Under the pieces are notes generated by a model. The model did no database searches and had not been told where the DNA came from. It saw nothing but the letters and a program-made list of their open reading frames with translations. DNA of 64,000 nt, taken from the NCBI GenBank assembly GCA_963757265.1, contig CAVWRA010000006.1, positions 1,240,001 to 1,304,000 of the forward strand, written 5' to 3'. Within the stretch, counting starts at the first letter, position 1, and each line of letters begins with the position of its first letter. A program made the translations under genes and the position numbers. This document shows positions 20,073-29,740 of the stretch, piece by piece. Source of the DNA: CAIVVT01 sp963757265. GTDB lineage: Bacteria > Acidobacteriota > Terriglobia > Bryobacterales > Bryobacteraceae.

Positions 20073-21442
20073 TCGTGATGAAGTTCGGCGGCACGTCGGT
20101 GGAATCGGCGGCCGCCATCCGGCGAGTTGCGAGCATTGTTCAGGCGCGGGCCAGCCAGCGGCCGCTGGTGGTGGTATCGGCGATGGGCAAGACGACGAAC
20201 CGCCTGCTGGCGGCGGCGGATAAAGCGGCGGCCGGGAACCTGGACGCCGCCCATCGGGACGCCGAGGAGTTGGAAGCCTTCCACCGGCGCGAGGCGGAGT
20301 CGATCCTGCCGCCGGCGCGGCACGCAGAAATGGACGCGCTGCTGGAGCGGGAATTTTCCGATCTCGAAAAAACGCTCGCGGCCATCGCCGAAGCCGGTGC
20401 AGTGACGCCGCGCCTGTGGGATGAAACGGCGGGTTACGGCGAGCGGCTGTCCAGCGCGCTGATCACGATGATCTTCCAGAGTCTGGGCCTGCCCGCGGCG
20501 CACGTCGATGCCCGGCAGATCCTGGTGACCGATGGCCGGCATACGCAGGCGCTCCCGCTGTACGGCAGAACGTACGCGCGGTTCCACGAGCGCGTGGCGC
20601 CTTTGCTGGAGGACAGCGTGGTGGTCATGGGCGGCTTCATCGGCTCCTCGGGCGAAGGCGTGGCGACGACGCTGGGGCGCGGCGGATCGGATTTTTCCGC
20701 CGCCATCGCGGGCGCGGGCATCGGCGCTGCGGAGATCCAGATCTGGACCGACGTCAACGGCATGCTGACCTGCGATCCGCGCATCGTCCCGGGCGGCCAC
20801 AGGCTGAAGACGATTTCGTTCAACGAAGCCGCCGAACTGGCCTACTTCGGCGCGAAGGTGCTGCATCCCTCGACCGTGATGCCGGCGGTGGAAAAGAACA
20901 TTCCCGTGCGGATCCTCAATTCCCGGCAGCCGGATGTCGAAGGGACCCTGATCGTCGCCGAGATTGTCCGCTCCACCAACCCGGTCAAGTCGATTTCCTG
21001 CAAGCGCGGCATCACGGTGGTGAACATCCGCAGCCTGCGGATGCTGATGGCGTACGGTTTTCTGCGCCGCATTTTCGAAGTCTTCGACCGCTACCGGACG
21101 CCGGTGGACATGGTGGCGACGACCGAGGTCAGCGTCTCGCTGACGATCGACCAGACGCAGGCCCTGTCTCCGATCGAGGCGGAGTTGTCGAAGATCGCGG
21201 AAGTCACCATCACGCCGGACCAGGCGGTGGTGTGCCTGGTGGGCGAGGCGATCAGCGAGACGCCGGGCATTGGAGCGCGCATCTTTGCGGCGCTCGGTGA
21301 CATCAACATCCGCATGATCTCGCAGGGTGCGTCGCGGTTGAACATCAGCGTTGTCGTGAACGACGGCGACCTGAGGGGCGCCGTCCAGGCTTTGCACAAA
21401 GAGTTCTTTTCAGAGCTGGACCCGAGGGTGTTCGAAACATGA
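20069..21442 (+). CDS. lysC: Aspartate kinase
   Basis: This enzyme phosphorylates aspartate, the first step of the pathway. MKFGGTSVES (residues 4-13) is the kinase signature, TLGRGGSDFSA the nucleotide/aspartate site and KVLHPSTVMPA a further family block. Two ACT domains fill the last 150 residues (GITVVNIRSLRM, VCLVGEAISETPGIGARIF), so allosteric control by an end product is expected. The frame is open 114 bp upstream, but the ATG overlapping the asd stop is the natural start. The 3' end overlaps dapB by ATGA. Confidence 0.94.
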   Translation: MIVMKFGGTSVESAAAIRRVASIVQARASQRPLVVVSAMGKTTNRLLAAADKAAAGNLDAAHRDAEELEAFHRREAESILPPARHAEMDALLEREFSDLEKTLAAIAEAGAVTPRLWDETAGYGERLSSALITMIFQSLGLPAAHVDARQILVTDGRHTQALPLYGRTYARFHERVAPLLEDSVVVMGGFIGSSGEGVATTLGRGGSDFSAAIAGAGIGAAEIQIWTDVNGMLTCDPRIVPGGHRLKTISFNEAAELAYFGAKVLHPSTVMPAVEKNIPVRILNSRQPDVEGTLIVAEIVRSTNPVKSISCKRGITVVNIRSLRMLMAYGFLRRIFEVFDRYRTPVDMVATTEVSVSLTIDQTQALSPIEAELSKIAEVTITPDQAVVCLVGEAISETPGIGARIFAALGDINIRMISQGASRLNISVVVNDGDLRGAVQALHKEFFSELDPRVFET

Positions 21443-22140
21443 AGCTGGCGCTGGTCGGTTACGGCAAAATGGGCCGCATGGTGGAGCGCCTGGCGCCGGA
21501 GTTCGGTTGCCAAGTCACGCTGATCCTGGACGAATACAACAACGCCGCGGGAGCGGGCCTCACGCGGGAGAATTTCACGGGGCTGGACGCGGCGATCGAA
21601 TTCAGCACGCCGCAGACTGCCGTGGCGAACCTGCTGCGGCTGGCGGAGCTGGGCGTGCCGGTGGTGTGTGGGACGACCGGCTGGCACGGCGAACTCGAGC
21701 GCGTGTGCGCCGCTTTCCAGCAGCGCGGCGTGGCATTGATCTACAGCTCCAATTTTTCGATCGGCGTGAACATTTTTCGTCGCATGGTGCGCGAGGCTGC
21801 GCGCTGGATGCAGGCCCACCCGGGCTACGAGGCCTGGGGCTGGGAGATCCATCACAGCGCTAAGAAGGATACGCCGTCGGGGACGCTGCTGCGGCTGGTG
21901 GAAGAGATGCGGGAAGCGGGCTACGATAGGCGTATCGACACCAGCTCAAACCGCGCCGGGGCCCATCCCGGCACGCACGAGATCGGCTTCGATTCGGCGG
22001 CCGACACGTTGACACTGCGTCACGTGGCGCGCAATCGCGAGGGTTTCGCGCGCGGGGCGCTGGAGGCGGTGCGGCGGCTGCCGGGGCTTAAGGGCGGATT
22101 CGAGTTCGGTGCGATACTGTTCGCCGAGGGCAAGGAGTAA
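21439..22140 (+). CDS. dapB: 4-hydroxy-tetrahydrodipicolinate reductase
   Basis: DapB reduces the product of DapA with NAD(P)H. The nucleotide-binding motif is GYGKMGRMV (residues 7-15). The substrate and catalytic motifs are EIHHSAKKDTPSGT, with the His pair and Lys, and RAGAHPGTHEIGFDS. At 233 residues it is a little shorter than E. coli DapB. It overlaps lysC by four bases and is followed within 4 bp by dapA. Confidence 0.93.
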   Translation: MKLALVGYGKMGRMVERLAPEFGCQVTLILDEYNNAAGAGLTRENFTGLDAAIEFSTPQTAVANLLRLAELGVPVVCGTTGWHGELERVCAAFQQRGVALIYSSNFSIGVNIFRRMVREAARWMQAHPGYEAWGWEIHHSAKKDTPSGTLLRLVEEMREAGYDRRIDTSSNRAGAHPGTHEIGFDSAADTLTLRHVARNREGFARGALEAVRRLPGLKGGFEFGAILFAEGKE

Positions 22141-22144
22141 GCAC

Positions 22145-23029
22145 GTGCGCTTGCAGGGTTGCGGGACAGCGCTGGTGACACCGTTCCAGCCGGACCTCAC
22201 GCTCGACGAAGAGGCCGTGCGCCGGCTGGCGCGCAGGCAGATTGGGGCGGGCGTTCACTTCCTGGTGCCGTGCGGCACGACGGGGGAGAGCCCGACGCTG
22301 GAGCACGAGGAACGGCTGCGCGTCGTGGAAATCGTCCTCGAGGAAGCCAAGGGCAAGCTGCCGGTCCTGGCCGGCGCCGGAGGCTACCACACCGGTGAAG
22401 TCGTGGCCCTGGCGCGTGAGTACGAGGCCATGGGTGCGGACGGCATCCTCTCGGTGACGCCGTATTACAACAAGCCCTCGCAGGAGGGCCTGTACCAGCA
22501 CTACCTGGCGATTGCCAATGCCGTGAAGCTGCCCATCGTGGTCTACAACGTGCCCGGCCGCACCGGGGTGAACGTCGAGCCGGCAACGCTGCGGCGGCTG
22601 GCCGGTATCGAAAATATCGTGGCCGTGAAGGAAGCGTCGGGCAACGTCGCGCAGATGGCCAACCTGTGCGCGACCCTGCCGCCGGATTTCACGGTGCTCT
22701 CGGGCGACGACGCCATCACGCTGGCGCTCGCCGGCATGGGCGGCAAGGGCATCATCAGCGTCGCATCCAACGAGATTCCCGCCCAGATGGCCGCGCTGGC
22801 GCAGGCCTGCGTCAACGGCCGGTTCGACGACGCGCGGGCGCTGCAGCGGAAATGGCTGCCGCTGATGGAAGTGAATTTTGTGGAATCGAATCCGATCCCG
22901 GTAAAGTGGGCGCTGGCGCGGATGGGCCTGCTGCAGCCGGTCTGGCGGCTGCCGCTGGTGCCGCCGTCGCCGGCCTCACGCGAGCGCATCGACGCGGTGC
23001 TGTGCGAATGCGGCCTGCAGGTCAGCTAG
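22145..23029 (+). CDS. dapA: 4-hydroxy-tetrahydrodipicolinate synthase
   Basis: DapA condenses pyruvate and aspartate semialdehyde. The GTTGESPTL loop, VTPYYNKPSQEG (catalytic Tyr), YNVPGRTGV and the Schiff-base Lys in VAVKEASGN are all present; 294 residues is the normal size. The start is a GTG preceded by AAGGAG at good spacing within the dapB 3' end. It sits between dapB and dapD in the operon. Confidence 0.95.
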   Translation: MRLQGCGTALVTPFQPDLTLDEEAVRRLARRQIGAGVHFLVPCGTTGESPTLEHEERLRVVEIVLEEAKGKLPVLAGAGGYHTGEVVALAREYEAMGADGILSVTPYYNKPSQEGLYQHYLAIANAVKLPIVVYNVPGRTGVNVEPATLRRLAGIENIVAVKEASGNVAQMANLCATLPPDFTVLSGDDAITLALAGMGGKGIISVASNEIPAQMAALAQACVNGRFDDARALQRKWLPLMEVNFVESNPIPVKWALARMGLLQPVWRLPLVPPSPASRERIDAVLCECGLQVS

Positions 23030-23039
23030 AGGTTCCCGA

Positions 23040-23876
23040 TTGCAACACGAAATCGAAGCGCTGTTCGACACCGCGCCGGCCGCGTATACGCCGCAGCATT
23101 TCGCGCTGTTTGCGCGATTCAAGGAAGCCCTCAACCAGGGCCAGGCGCGCGCCGCCGAGCCGGACGCGTCCAGCCCCACCGGGTGGCGCGTCAACCCGTG
23201 GGTCAAGAAAGGCATCCTGCTCGGTTTCCGCATGGGCGTCGTGGTGGACATGTCGGTGAACCCGGCGAAGCAGCCGCTGTTCGACAAGGCGACCTACCCG
23301 GTCAAGCGGCTGGACCCGGGCGATGGAGTGCGCATCGTGCCCGGCGGATCGAGCATCCGCGACGGCTGCTACCTGGGGCGCGGAGTGACCTGCATGCCGC
23401 CGATGTATATCAACGTGGGCGCGTGGGTCGGCGCGGGCACGATGATCGACTCGCACGCGCTGGTCGGAAGCTGCGCGCAGGTCGGCGAATCGTGCCACAT
23501 CTCGGCCGCGGCCCAACTGGGCGGCGTGCTCGAGCCAGTGGGCGCGATGCCGGTCGTCATCGAGGACGAAGTGCTGGTGGGCGGCAACTGCGGCGTCTAT
23601 GAGGGAACGATCGTCAAGCGCCGCGCAGTGCTCGGCTCGGGCGTCATCCTCAACCGCTCCACGCCGGTTTACGACCTGGTCCGCTGCGAAATTTATGCCG
23701 CTTCCGACGATCTGCCGCTCGTGATTCCGGCGAATGCCGTGGTGGTCGCGGGCTCGCGCGCGGTGACCTGCGGCCAGGGGCGCGAATGGGGCATCTCGCT
23801 GTACACGCCGGTGGTCGTCAAGTACCGCGATAACCGGACCGACGAGAAGATCCGCCTGGAAGAGTATCTGCGATAG
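23040..23876 (+). CDS. dapD: 2,3,4,5-tetrahydropyridine-2,6-dicarboxylate N-succinyltransferase
   Basis: DapD succinylates tetrahydrodipicolinate, marking the succinylase branch of lysine/diaminopimelate synthesis. An N-terminal helical domain with WRVNPWVKKGILLGFRMG is followed by hexapeptide repeats (VNVGAWVGAGTMIDSHALVG, SAAAQLGGVLEPVGAMPV), 278 residues in all. The start is TTG with AGAGG upstream; the gap from dapA is 10 bp. A dapC-type aminotransferase is not in the window and must be supplied from elsewhere. Confidence 0.95.
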   Translation: MQHEIEALFDTAPAAYTPQHFALFARFKEALNQGQARAAEPDASSPTGWRVNPWVKKGILLGFRMGVVVDMSVNPAKQPLFDKATYPVKRLDPGDGVRIVPGGSSIRDGCYLGRGVTCMPPMYINVGAWVGAGTMIDSHALVGSCAQVGESCHISAAAQLGGVLEPVGAMPVVIEDEVLVGGNCGVYEGTIVKRRAVLGSGVILNRSTPVYDLVRCEIYAASDDLPLVIPANAVVVAGSRAVTCGQGREWGISLYTPVVVKYRDNRTDEKIRLEEYLR

Positions 23877-23903
23877 TCAAACGGGCTGATTTGCGCCTTC
23901 GGC

Positions 23904-25850
23904 TCAGCGTACTTCTTCCAGTTGGGCGCTGACCCGCTCCCACTCGGCCAGCACCTCGGCCAGGCGGGCTCTGCTCTCTGCGAGCAGCTCCATCTGCCGG
24001 CGCGTCTCCTCGGCGCTGGTGAAACCCTGCAACCCGGTCTCCAGTTGCGCGATCGCGGCCTCGAGCTTCGCCGATTCGTTCTCCAACCCGGCGGCGCGAT
24101 CTTCCAGGTGTTTCAGCTTGATCGGATTCAGGCGCCGCGGCCGGGCTGCGTTGACGTCCCCGCGCGGCACATCGTCCAGCGGTGGCGTCTGGGCCGTTGC
24201 GGGACTCACGCCGCCGCCCATCACGCCCGCCGCCGGAGCCGCGGCCTCCTGCTGTTTCCGGAACAGGAAGTCTTCGTAATTCCCCGGATAGACGTTCACC
24301 GCGCCATCCTTCACTTCGAACACCTTCGTCGCCAGCCGGTCGATGAAATAGCGGTCGTGGCTCACGAAGACCACGGTTCCGGTGAATTGCTCAAGCGAGG
24401 CCAGCAACACGTCCTTGGCGCGCATGTCGAGATGATTGGTCGGCTCGTCGAGCAACAGGAAGTTCGAAGGATTCAGCAGCATGCGCGCCAGCGCATAGCG
24501 GTTTCTCTCGCCGCCGGAGAGCACGCCGATGGTCTTGAATACGTCGTCCTCGCCGAACAGGAAACAGCCCAGCAGCGTGCGCAACTCGGTGACGGTCTTG
24601 CCGTTGGCCACGCCTGAGAGGTCGTCCAGCAGCTGCGAGGCGGGGTCGAGTTCCTTGTACTGATCCTGGGCGAAGTATTCGGGCTGGACGTTGTGCCCCG
24701 TGCGGTAGTCGCCCGCCGTCAGCGGCTCGATCCCGGCCAGAAGCTTAATCAGCGTGCTTTTCCCCGCTCCGTTGACGCCGACCAGCGCCACGCGGTCCCC
24801 GCGTTCGATCTGAAACGCGACGCCTTCGAGAACGCGCTTCTCGCCATAGGCCTTCGCGACGCCGCTGAATTCGGCCACGATGCGCCCGCTGGGTTTTGGT
24901 TGGGGAAAGCGGAAGTGGATCGTCTTCTCTTCGGGCGGGATCTCGATGCGCTCGATCTTCTCGAGTTCCTTGATGCGACTTTGAACCTGCTTGGCCTTCG
25001 TGGCCTGATAGCGGAAGCGGTTGATGAACGCCTCGAGCTGTTGGATGCGCTCCTTCTGATTGCGGCTGGCGGCCTCCAGGCTGGCCCGGCGTTCATCCTT
25101 CTGCTTCAGGTAGGCCTCATAATTACCGGAATAAAAGTGCACTCCCTTGTTCCACAGTTCCACGGTCCGCGCCACGGTGACGTCGAGGAAGTAACGGTCG
25201 TGCGAGACGAGCACGAAGGCGTTGGGATACGAGCTCAGGTAGGACTCCAGCCAGTTGCGCGCTTCGAGGTCGAGGTGGTTGGTCGGCTCGTCCAGCAACA
25301 GCAGGCTGGGCTGTTCCAGCAGCAGTTTGGCCAGCGCGATGCGCATCTGCCAGCCGCCGGAGAAGTACTCGGTCCGCTTGATCCACTCCTCCTTGGCAAA
25401 ACCGAGACCGCTGAGGACGCTGCCGACCTTGGCCTCCAGGGCGTAGCCGTCGCGGTTGCGGAACAGCGCGTCCAGGTTGGCGTACCGATTGGCCGTGGCG
25501 GCGTACTCGCCGGACGCGGGATCGAGGTCGGAAAGAGAGTGAGCGAGCTGCTCGATCTCGCGCTCCATGTCCTTCAGGCGGTCGAAGACCGAAAGGCATT
25601 CCTGAAACACGCTGCGGCCGGAGAGCGCCAGCCCGTCCTGCGGCAGGTAGCCGGCGCTGAGCCCTTTTTGTGAATTGCACTCGCCCGCGTCCAGCGTCTC
25701 GAGGCCGGCCAGGAGCTTCAGCAGCGTCGTTTTGCCGCTGCCGTTGACACCCACCAGGCCGACCCGATCCTGGGCCGTCACCATCCACGTGACGTTTTCG
25801 AAGAGGATTCTAGGCCCGAATCGCTTGGCCGCGTTGACCAGGGAGATCAT
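23904..25850 (-). CDS. ABC-F family ATP-binding protein
   Basis: Two ATPase domains lie on one 648-residue soluble chain. The Walker A motifs are GVNGSGKTT and GVNGAGKST, the signatures FSGGWQMR and LSGGERNR, and the Walker B motifs both lead into LLLDEPTNHLD. The linker between them (about residues 235-310) is charged and helical as in ABC-F proteins, which act on ribosomes in translation control or antibiotic protection. A C-terminal coiled coil (about 560-648) resembles the Uup/YdiF group. There is no membrane segment, so it is not a transporter. It is convergent with dapD. Confidence 0.92.
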   Translation of the reverse strand: MISLVNAAKRFGPRILFENVTWMVTAQDRVGLVGVNGSGKTTLLKLLAGLETLDAGECNSQKGLSAGYLPQDGLALSGRSVFQECLSVFDRLKDMEREIEQLAHSLSDLDPASGEYAATANRYANLDALFRNRDGYALEAKVGSVLSGLGFAKEEWIKRTEYFSGGWQMRIALAKLLLEQPSLLLLDEPTNHLDLEARNWLESYLSSYPNAFVLVSHDRYFLDVTVARTVELWNKGVHFYSGNYEAYLKQKDERRASLEAASRNQKERIQQLEAFINRFRYQATKAKQVQSRIKELEKIERIEIPPEEKTIHFRFPQPKPSGRIVAEFSGVAKAYGEKRVLEGVAFQIERGDRVALVGVNGAGKSTLIKLLAGIEPLTAGDYRTGHNVQPEYFAQDQYKELDPASQLLDDLSGVANGKTVTELRTLLGCFLFGEDDVFKTIGVLSGGERNRYALARMLLNPSNFLLLDEPTNHLDMRAKDVLLASLEQFTGTVVFVSHDRYFIDRLATKVFEVKDGAVNVYPGNYEDFLFRKQQEAAAPAAGVMGGGVSPATAQTPPLDDVPRGDVNAARPRRLNPIKLKHLEDRAAGLENESAKLEAAIAQLETGLQGFTSAEETRRQMELLAESRARLAEVLAEWERVSAQLEEVR

Positions 25851-25902
25851 GGCTTGCGTCGCCCGGGAAGGATCAACTGGCGAGTGCGCTGGAGTCGCGC
25901 GC

Positions 25903-26766
25903 TCATGCCTGCGGCGGGGCGACGGGACCGCACAGGAAGTCGAGCGCCCGGGCGATGTGCGCCTTCATCTCGCCGCGCTTTACTACCGCGTCGAGGAATC
26001 CATGCTGCAGCACAAACTCCGCCCGCTGGAAGCCCGGCGGCAGCTTCTGGCGGATCGTCTGTTCGATCACGCGCGGTCCGGCGAAGCCGATCAGCGCGCC
26101 CGGCTCGGCGATGTTCAAGTCGCCCAGCATCGCGAAGCTGGCCGTCACGCCGCCGGTGGTCGGGTCGGTCAGCACACTGATAAAGGGCACCTTGGCCTGG
26201 TCCAGCCGCATCAGCGCGCAACAGATCTTGCCCAGTTGCATCAGGCTGACCGCGCCCTCCTGCATGCGCGCGCCGCCGGAGGCCGAGATGATGATCAACG
26301 GGCTGCGCTGGGCGAGCGAACGCTCGATGGCGCGCGTGATCTTCTCGCCCATCACGGCGCCCATGCTGCCGCCGATGAAGCGCAGCTCCAGGCTGCAGAG
26401 GTTCACGTTGCGCCCGGCCAGCTTGCCCTCAACCGAGTAAATGGCGTCTTTGACCTTCAGCGCCTTCTGCATCGCGGCCAGGCGCTGCCGGTAGGGCTTG
26501 GCGTCGACGAACTCGAGCGGATCGGTCGAACTCAGCTCGCGGTCGTGCTCCACCCATTCGCCGTCCAGCAGCATTTTCAGCCGCGCCAGCGCGTCGAGCT
26601 TGAAGTGATAATCGCACCTCGGGCAGCACTGCAAAGTCTCTTCGAGTTCCTTCCGCCAGATAATCTGGTGGCAGCCCTCGCACTTGATCCACAGCCCTTC
26701 CGTGCGGACGTGCCGCACATCGTCGCTGACGCGAGCCACCTTGCGCGGAATTTTGAACCAGTCCAT
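25903..26766 (-). CDS. accD: Acetyl-CoA carboxylase carboxyltransferase subunit beta
   Basis: AccD is half of the carboxyltransferase that makes malonyl-CoA for fatty acid synthesis. The N-terminal zinc ribbon CEGC...CPRC (residues 34-56) is intact, followed by the crotonase-like core with SASGGARMQEG and VLTDPTTGGVTASFA. The ATG at 26766 is preferred over a GTG two codons earlier because GGAAA lies seven bases upstream. No accA gene is adjacent. Confidence 0.95.
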   Translation of the reverse strand: MDWFKIPRKVARVSDDVRHVRTEGLWIKCEGCHQIIWRKELEETLQCCPRCDYHFKLDALARLKMLLDGEWVEHDRELSSTDPLEFVDAKPYRQRLAAMQKALKVKDAIYSVEGKLAGRNVNLCSLELRFIGGSMGAVMGEKITRAIERSLAQRSPLIIISASGGARMQEGAVSLMQLGKICCALMRLDQAKVPFISVLTDPTTGGVTASFAMLGDLNIAEPGALIGFAGPRVIEQTIRQKLPPGFQRAEFVLQHGFLDAVVKRGEMKAHIARALDFLCGPVAPPQA

Positions 26767-26823
26767 GCCCACTTTCCAAGCTACAGCGCCGCGAGCGGCG
26801 GTGGCAATGCGAAGCGCCGGCGT

Positions 26824-27255
26824 TCAGCGCGGATAAGGGTGCCCGCGCAGCAGCGTCAGGCCCCTGTAAATCTGTTCCGCCAGCACGGCGCGCGCCAGTT
26901 CGTGCGGCATCGTCAGCGCCGAAAGCGAGAGCAGCAGATCCGCCCGCGGCTTCCATTCGGCGGGCAGCCCGTCGTGCCCGCCGACGAGGAACACGAGATC
27001 TCGCGCCTCGAGTTCGGCGCTGCGCAACAGCTCCGCGAAGCGGCGCGAATCCATCGTTCTTCCGGCTGGATCGAGGAACACCTTGCACGCCGCGGCGTGC
27101 TTGGCAAACAGGTCGAAGCGCGCCGGCTGGATTGCGCGCATCTCACAATCCATATAGCGCGAGCTGCGCTTGAGAAACTCCTCCGCCATGCCGTTGGCAT
27201 GGGCATCGCGGGGCTTGCCGATGAAGTACAGCCAGAGTTTCACTCGATTGCTCAC
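26824..27255 (-). CDS. rlmH: 23S rRNA (pseudouridine1915-N3)-methyltransferase
   Basis: RlmH is a small SPOUT enzyme methylating pseudouridine 1915 in helix 69 of 23S rRNA. The knot region is recognisable: FLDPAGRTMDS, DLVFLVGGHDGLP for S-adenosylmethionine binding, and the C-terminal LSALTMPHELARAVLAEQIY ending in RGHPYPR. The GTG start overlaps the recN stop in a GTGA junction. The product has 143 residues, slightly shorter than the E. coli protein. Confidence 0.93.
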   Translation of the reverse strand: MSNRVKLWLYFIGKPRDAHANGMAEEFLKRSSRYMDCEMRAIQPARFDLFAKHAAACKVFLDPAGRTMDSRRFAELLRSAELEARDLVFLVGGHDGLPAEWKPRADLLLSLSALTMPHELARAVLAEQIYRGLTLLRGHPYPR

Positions 27256-28937
27256 ACCGCGGCGCGGGCGCATTCCTCCATCAGCCGGGCGGCGTGCCGC
27301 AACGCCTCCTCAGACAGGCTTTGCCCGGAGAGCATCCGCCCGATCTCGCGCACCCTCTGCTCGGCCTTCAGTTCCTGCACCGTGGTCGATGCCCGGCCGC
27401 CGGATTCCTTCTTTTCCACGCGGTAATGATGATCGGCGAAACCCGCGATCTGTGCCAGGTGCGTCACGCACAGGACCTGGCTCGAGCGCGAAATCCGCTT
27501 CAGCCGGCGCCCGATCATCTCCGCCGCCGCGCCGCCCACGCCCGAATCCACTTCGTCGAAAACCAGTGTTCGCCCACCGCCGTCCTTGGCGCGCGGCGGG
27601 GTGACGCAGGCCTTCAAAGCCAGGGCGATGCGCGACAGTTCGCCGCCGCTCGCGACATGGTCCAGCGGCCGCGGCTCCTCGCCGGGGTTGGCGCTCACCA
27701 GGAACTCGACGCTGTCCATTCCGTGGCTCGACGGTTCCGCCTCGCGCACGGCGGCTCGAAAGACCACGCCCTTCATCCCCAGCCCGGCGAGTTCCGTCTC
27801 GACGGCCTTTTCGAGCGCCTTCGCGGCCTTTTCGCGCACCGCCCGCAACTCGAGCGCCGCCGTCCGGTAAGCCTGCTCCAGTTGCGCGATGCGTTGCTGC
27901 AGCTCGGCCCGGCGCGCGGCGGCGCTCTCGACGGCTTCCAGTTTCGATCGCACATCGGCCAGAAAAGCCAGGATCTCCTCGATCGTGCTGCCGTACTTGC
28001 GCTTCAGCCGTTCGATCTGCGCCAGCCGCGCCTCCACCTGTTCAATCCGCCCCGGGTCGGCCTCCAGCGCGCCCAGATAATGCCGCAGTTCGTGGGCCGC
28101 CTCGGCCACCGCGATCCGCGCCGGTTCGAGGAGTTCGACGATCCCGCGCATCTTTCCGTCAATGGGAACGAGGTCCTCCAGTTTTTTCAACGCGCGCGCG
28201 ATGCTCTTCGCCGCGCAGTCTTCGGAGTCGCTCAGCGCGTCGTAGGCCGCCGTGGCGTTGTCCGTGAGCCGGGCCAGGTTGCGCAGCACGCGAGCCTCGT
28301 CTTCGAGCCGCCCATCCTCGCCCGGCTGCAGGCCGGGGGCCTCGATCTCCTTGCGCTGCATGGCCCACAGGTCGGCCAGCCGCAGCTTCTCCTGTTCGGT
28401 GCGGTCCAGCTCCTCGCGCTCGGCGAGGGCCTCGCGCCAGGCCCGCCACGCCGCGCCGACGGCCTCCAGCCCGGCCTCCGCGCCGCCGGCTTCGTCCAGC
28501 AACTCGCGCTGCGCGTCTGAATGAAGGAGCAACTGCTGATCGTGCTGGCCGTGAATGTCACCGAGGTACGGCGCGAGGTCGCGCAGCAGCGACACCGTGA
28601 CGGGACGGTTTCCTACATAAGCCCGGCCCTTGCCGCTGGCCAGGATCTCGCGCTCGATCACCAGCTCGCCGTCCTCGGCCTCGATCCCCGCAGCACCCAG
28701 CAGCGCGCTCAACTCCACGCCGGCGCTCAGTTCGAACCGCCCCGAGACGAACGCCCGCTCGGCGCCCGTCCGGATGACGTCCGTGGAGGCGCGTCCTCCC
28801 AGCAGCAAACCGAACGCGTCCACCACCAGCGACTTCCCGCTGCCGGTCTCGCCGGTAAGCGCATTCAGCCCGGCGTGCAGGCTCAGCCGGAGACGTTCCA
28901 CCACAGCGAAGTTCTCGACGACGAGTTCGAGCAGCAT
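27252..28937 (-). CDS. recN: DNA repair protein RecN
   Basis: RecN is an SMC-like ATPase acting at double-strand breaks. Walker A is GETGSGKSLVVDA (near residue 30), two long charged coiled-coil arms fill the middle, and the C-terminal half carries ASGGELSRIALALK and VFDEVDSGVGGAAAEMIG. The ATG at 28937 gives the conserved N-terminus MLLELVVENFAVVERL; the frame is open further upstream, but those residues are not family-like. The stop overlaps rlmH, so both genes are coupled. Confidence 0.94.
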   Translation of the reverse strand: MLLELVVENFAVVERLRLSLHAGLNALTGETGSGKSLVVDAFGLLLGGRASTDVIRTGAERAFVSGRFELSAGVELSALLGAAGIEAEDGELVIEREILASGKGRAYVGNRPVTVSLLRDLAPYLGDIHGQHDQQLLLHSDAQRELLDEAGGAEAGLEAVGAAWRAWREALAEREELDRTEQEKLRLADLWAMQRKEIEAPGLQPGEDGRLEDEARVLRNLARLTDNATAAYDALSDSEDCAAKSIARALKKLEDLVPIDGKMRGIVELLEPARIAVAEAAHELRHYLGALEADPGRIEQVEARLAQIERLKRKYGSTIEEILAFLADVRSKLEAVESAAARRAELQQRIAQLEQAYRTAALELRAVREKAAKALEKAVETELAGLGMKGVVFRAAVREAEPSSHGMDSVEFLVSANPGEEPRPLDHVASGGELSRIALALKACVTPPRAKDGGGRTLVFDEVDSGVGGAAAEMIGRRLKRISRSSQVLCVTHLAQIAGFADHHYRVEKKESGGRASTTVQELKAEQRVREIGRMLSGQSLSEEALRHAARLMEECARAAV

Positions 28938-29053
28938 TCGAGCCAGATTATAGTCGTTCGCGGGACCCGTCCGCCGTGCCGGGGTGTTTCCCGGCTCCGT
29001 TATCATGGTAAATGGGAGTTGGGACCCTCACAACAATTCCAAGGAGTTCTGTT

Positions 29054-29734
29054 TTGAGCCTTCCATTCGCCGGCGCGTTTCTCCAGTTGCCGCTGTGGGA
29101 TCTCGTGATGAACGCGTCGCTGGTCTCCAAGATCGTCCTCCTCTTTCTAGTGATCGCGTCACTGCTGAGCTGGACCGTCATCTTCGCTAAATGGCGGCGG
29201 TTCGACGCCGCCGTGGCGGCTAATCGTTCTTTCCTGCGCGCTTTCCGCAAGGCGCCCCGCCTGGACGCCATCGCCGCCGTGGCGGAGCAGTTTCGCGCCT
29301 CGCCGCTGACGGGCGTTTTTTCGTTGGGCTACGAAGAGGCCGCCCGGCAGGTGGAAGCCCACGGCCGCGTCATCAACAAGGTCGCCGTCGAGCGTTCCCT
29401 GCAGATGGGCATCAGCGAGGAGCTGGCCGGCCTGGAACGCAACATGAGCTGGCTGGCCACCACCGCGTCGGTGTCGCCGTTCGTGGGCCTGTTCGGCACC
29501 GTGCTCGGCGTGATCGACTCTTTCCAGGGCCTCGGAATGCAAGGCAGCTCGAGCCTGCGGGCCGTCGCCCCCGGCATCTCGGAAGCCCTGATCGCCACCG
29601 CCGCCGGGCTCGCCGCCGCCATCCCGGCGGCCATCGCCTACAACCAGTTCACGCACCGGATTCGCGAATTAGGGGCCAGAATGGACGACTTTTCGCTCGA
29701 GTTCCTCAACATGACCGAACGCGGAGAGGAGTAG
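29054..29734 (+). CDS. tolQ: TolQ/ExbB family proton channel protein
   Basis: TolQ is an inner-membrane stator that uses the proton gradient to drive TolA/TonB. Three membrane helices are visible: around residues 15-40, and two near 125-150 and 170-195 with PFVGLFGTVLGVIDSFQGL and the following GISEALIATAAGLAAAIPA typical of the family. The TTG at 29054 is chosen since AAGGAG precedes it by nine bases; an ATG at 29012 lacks this. It heads the tol-pal cluster and runs divergently from recN. Confidence 0.92.
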   Translation: MSLPFAGAFLQLPLWDLVMNASLVSKIVLLFLVIASLLSWTVIFAKWRRFDAAVAANRSFLRAFRKAPRLDAIAAVAEQFRASPLTGVFSLGYEEAARQVEAHGRVINKVAVERSLQMGISEELAGLERNMSWLATTASVSPFVGLFGTVLGVIDSFQGLGMQGSSSLRAVAPGISEALIATAAGLAAAIPAAIAYNQFTHRIRELGARMDDFSLEFLNMTERGEE

Positions 29735-29740
29735 CGCGCG

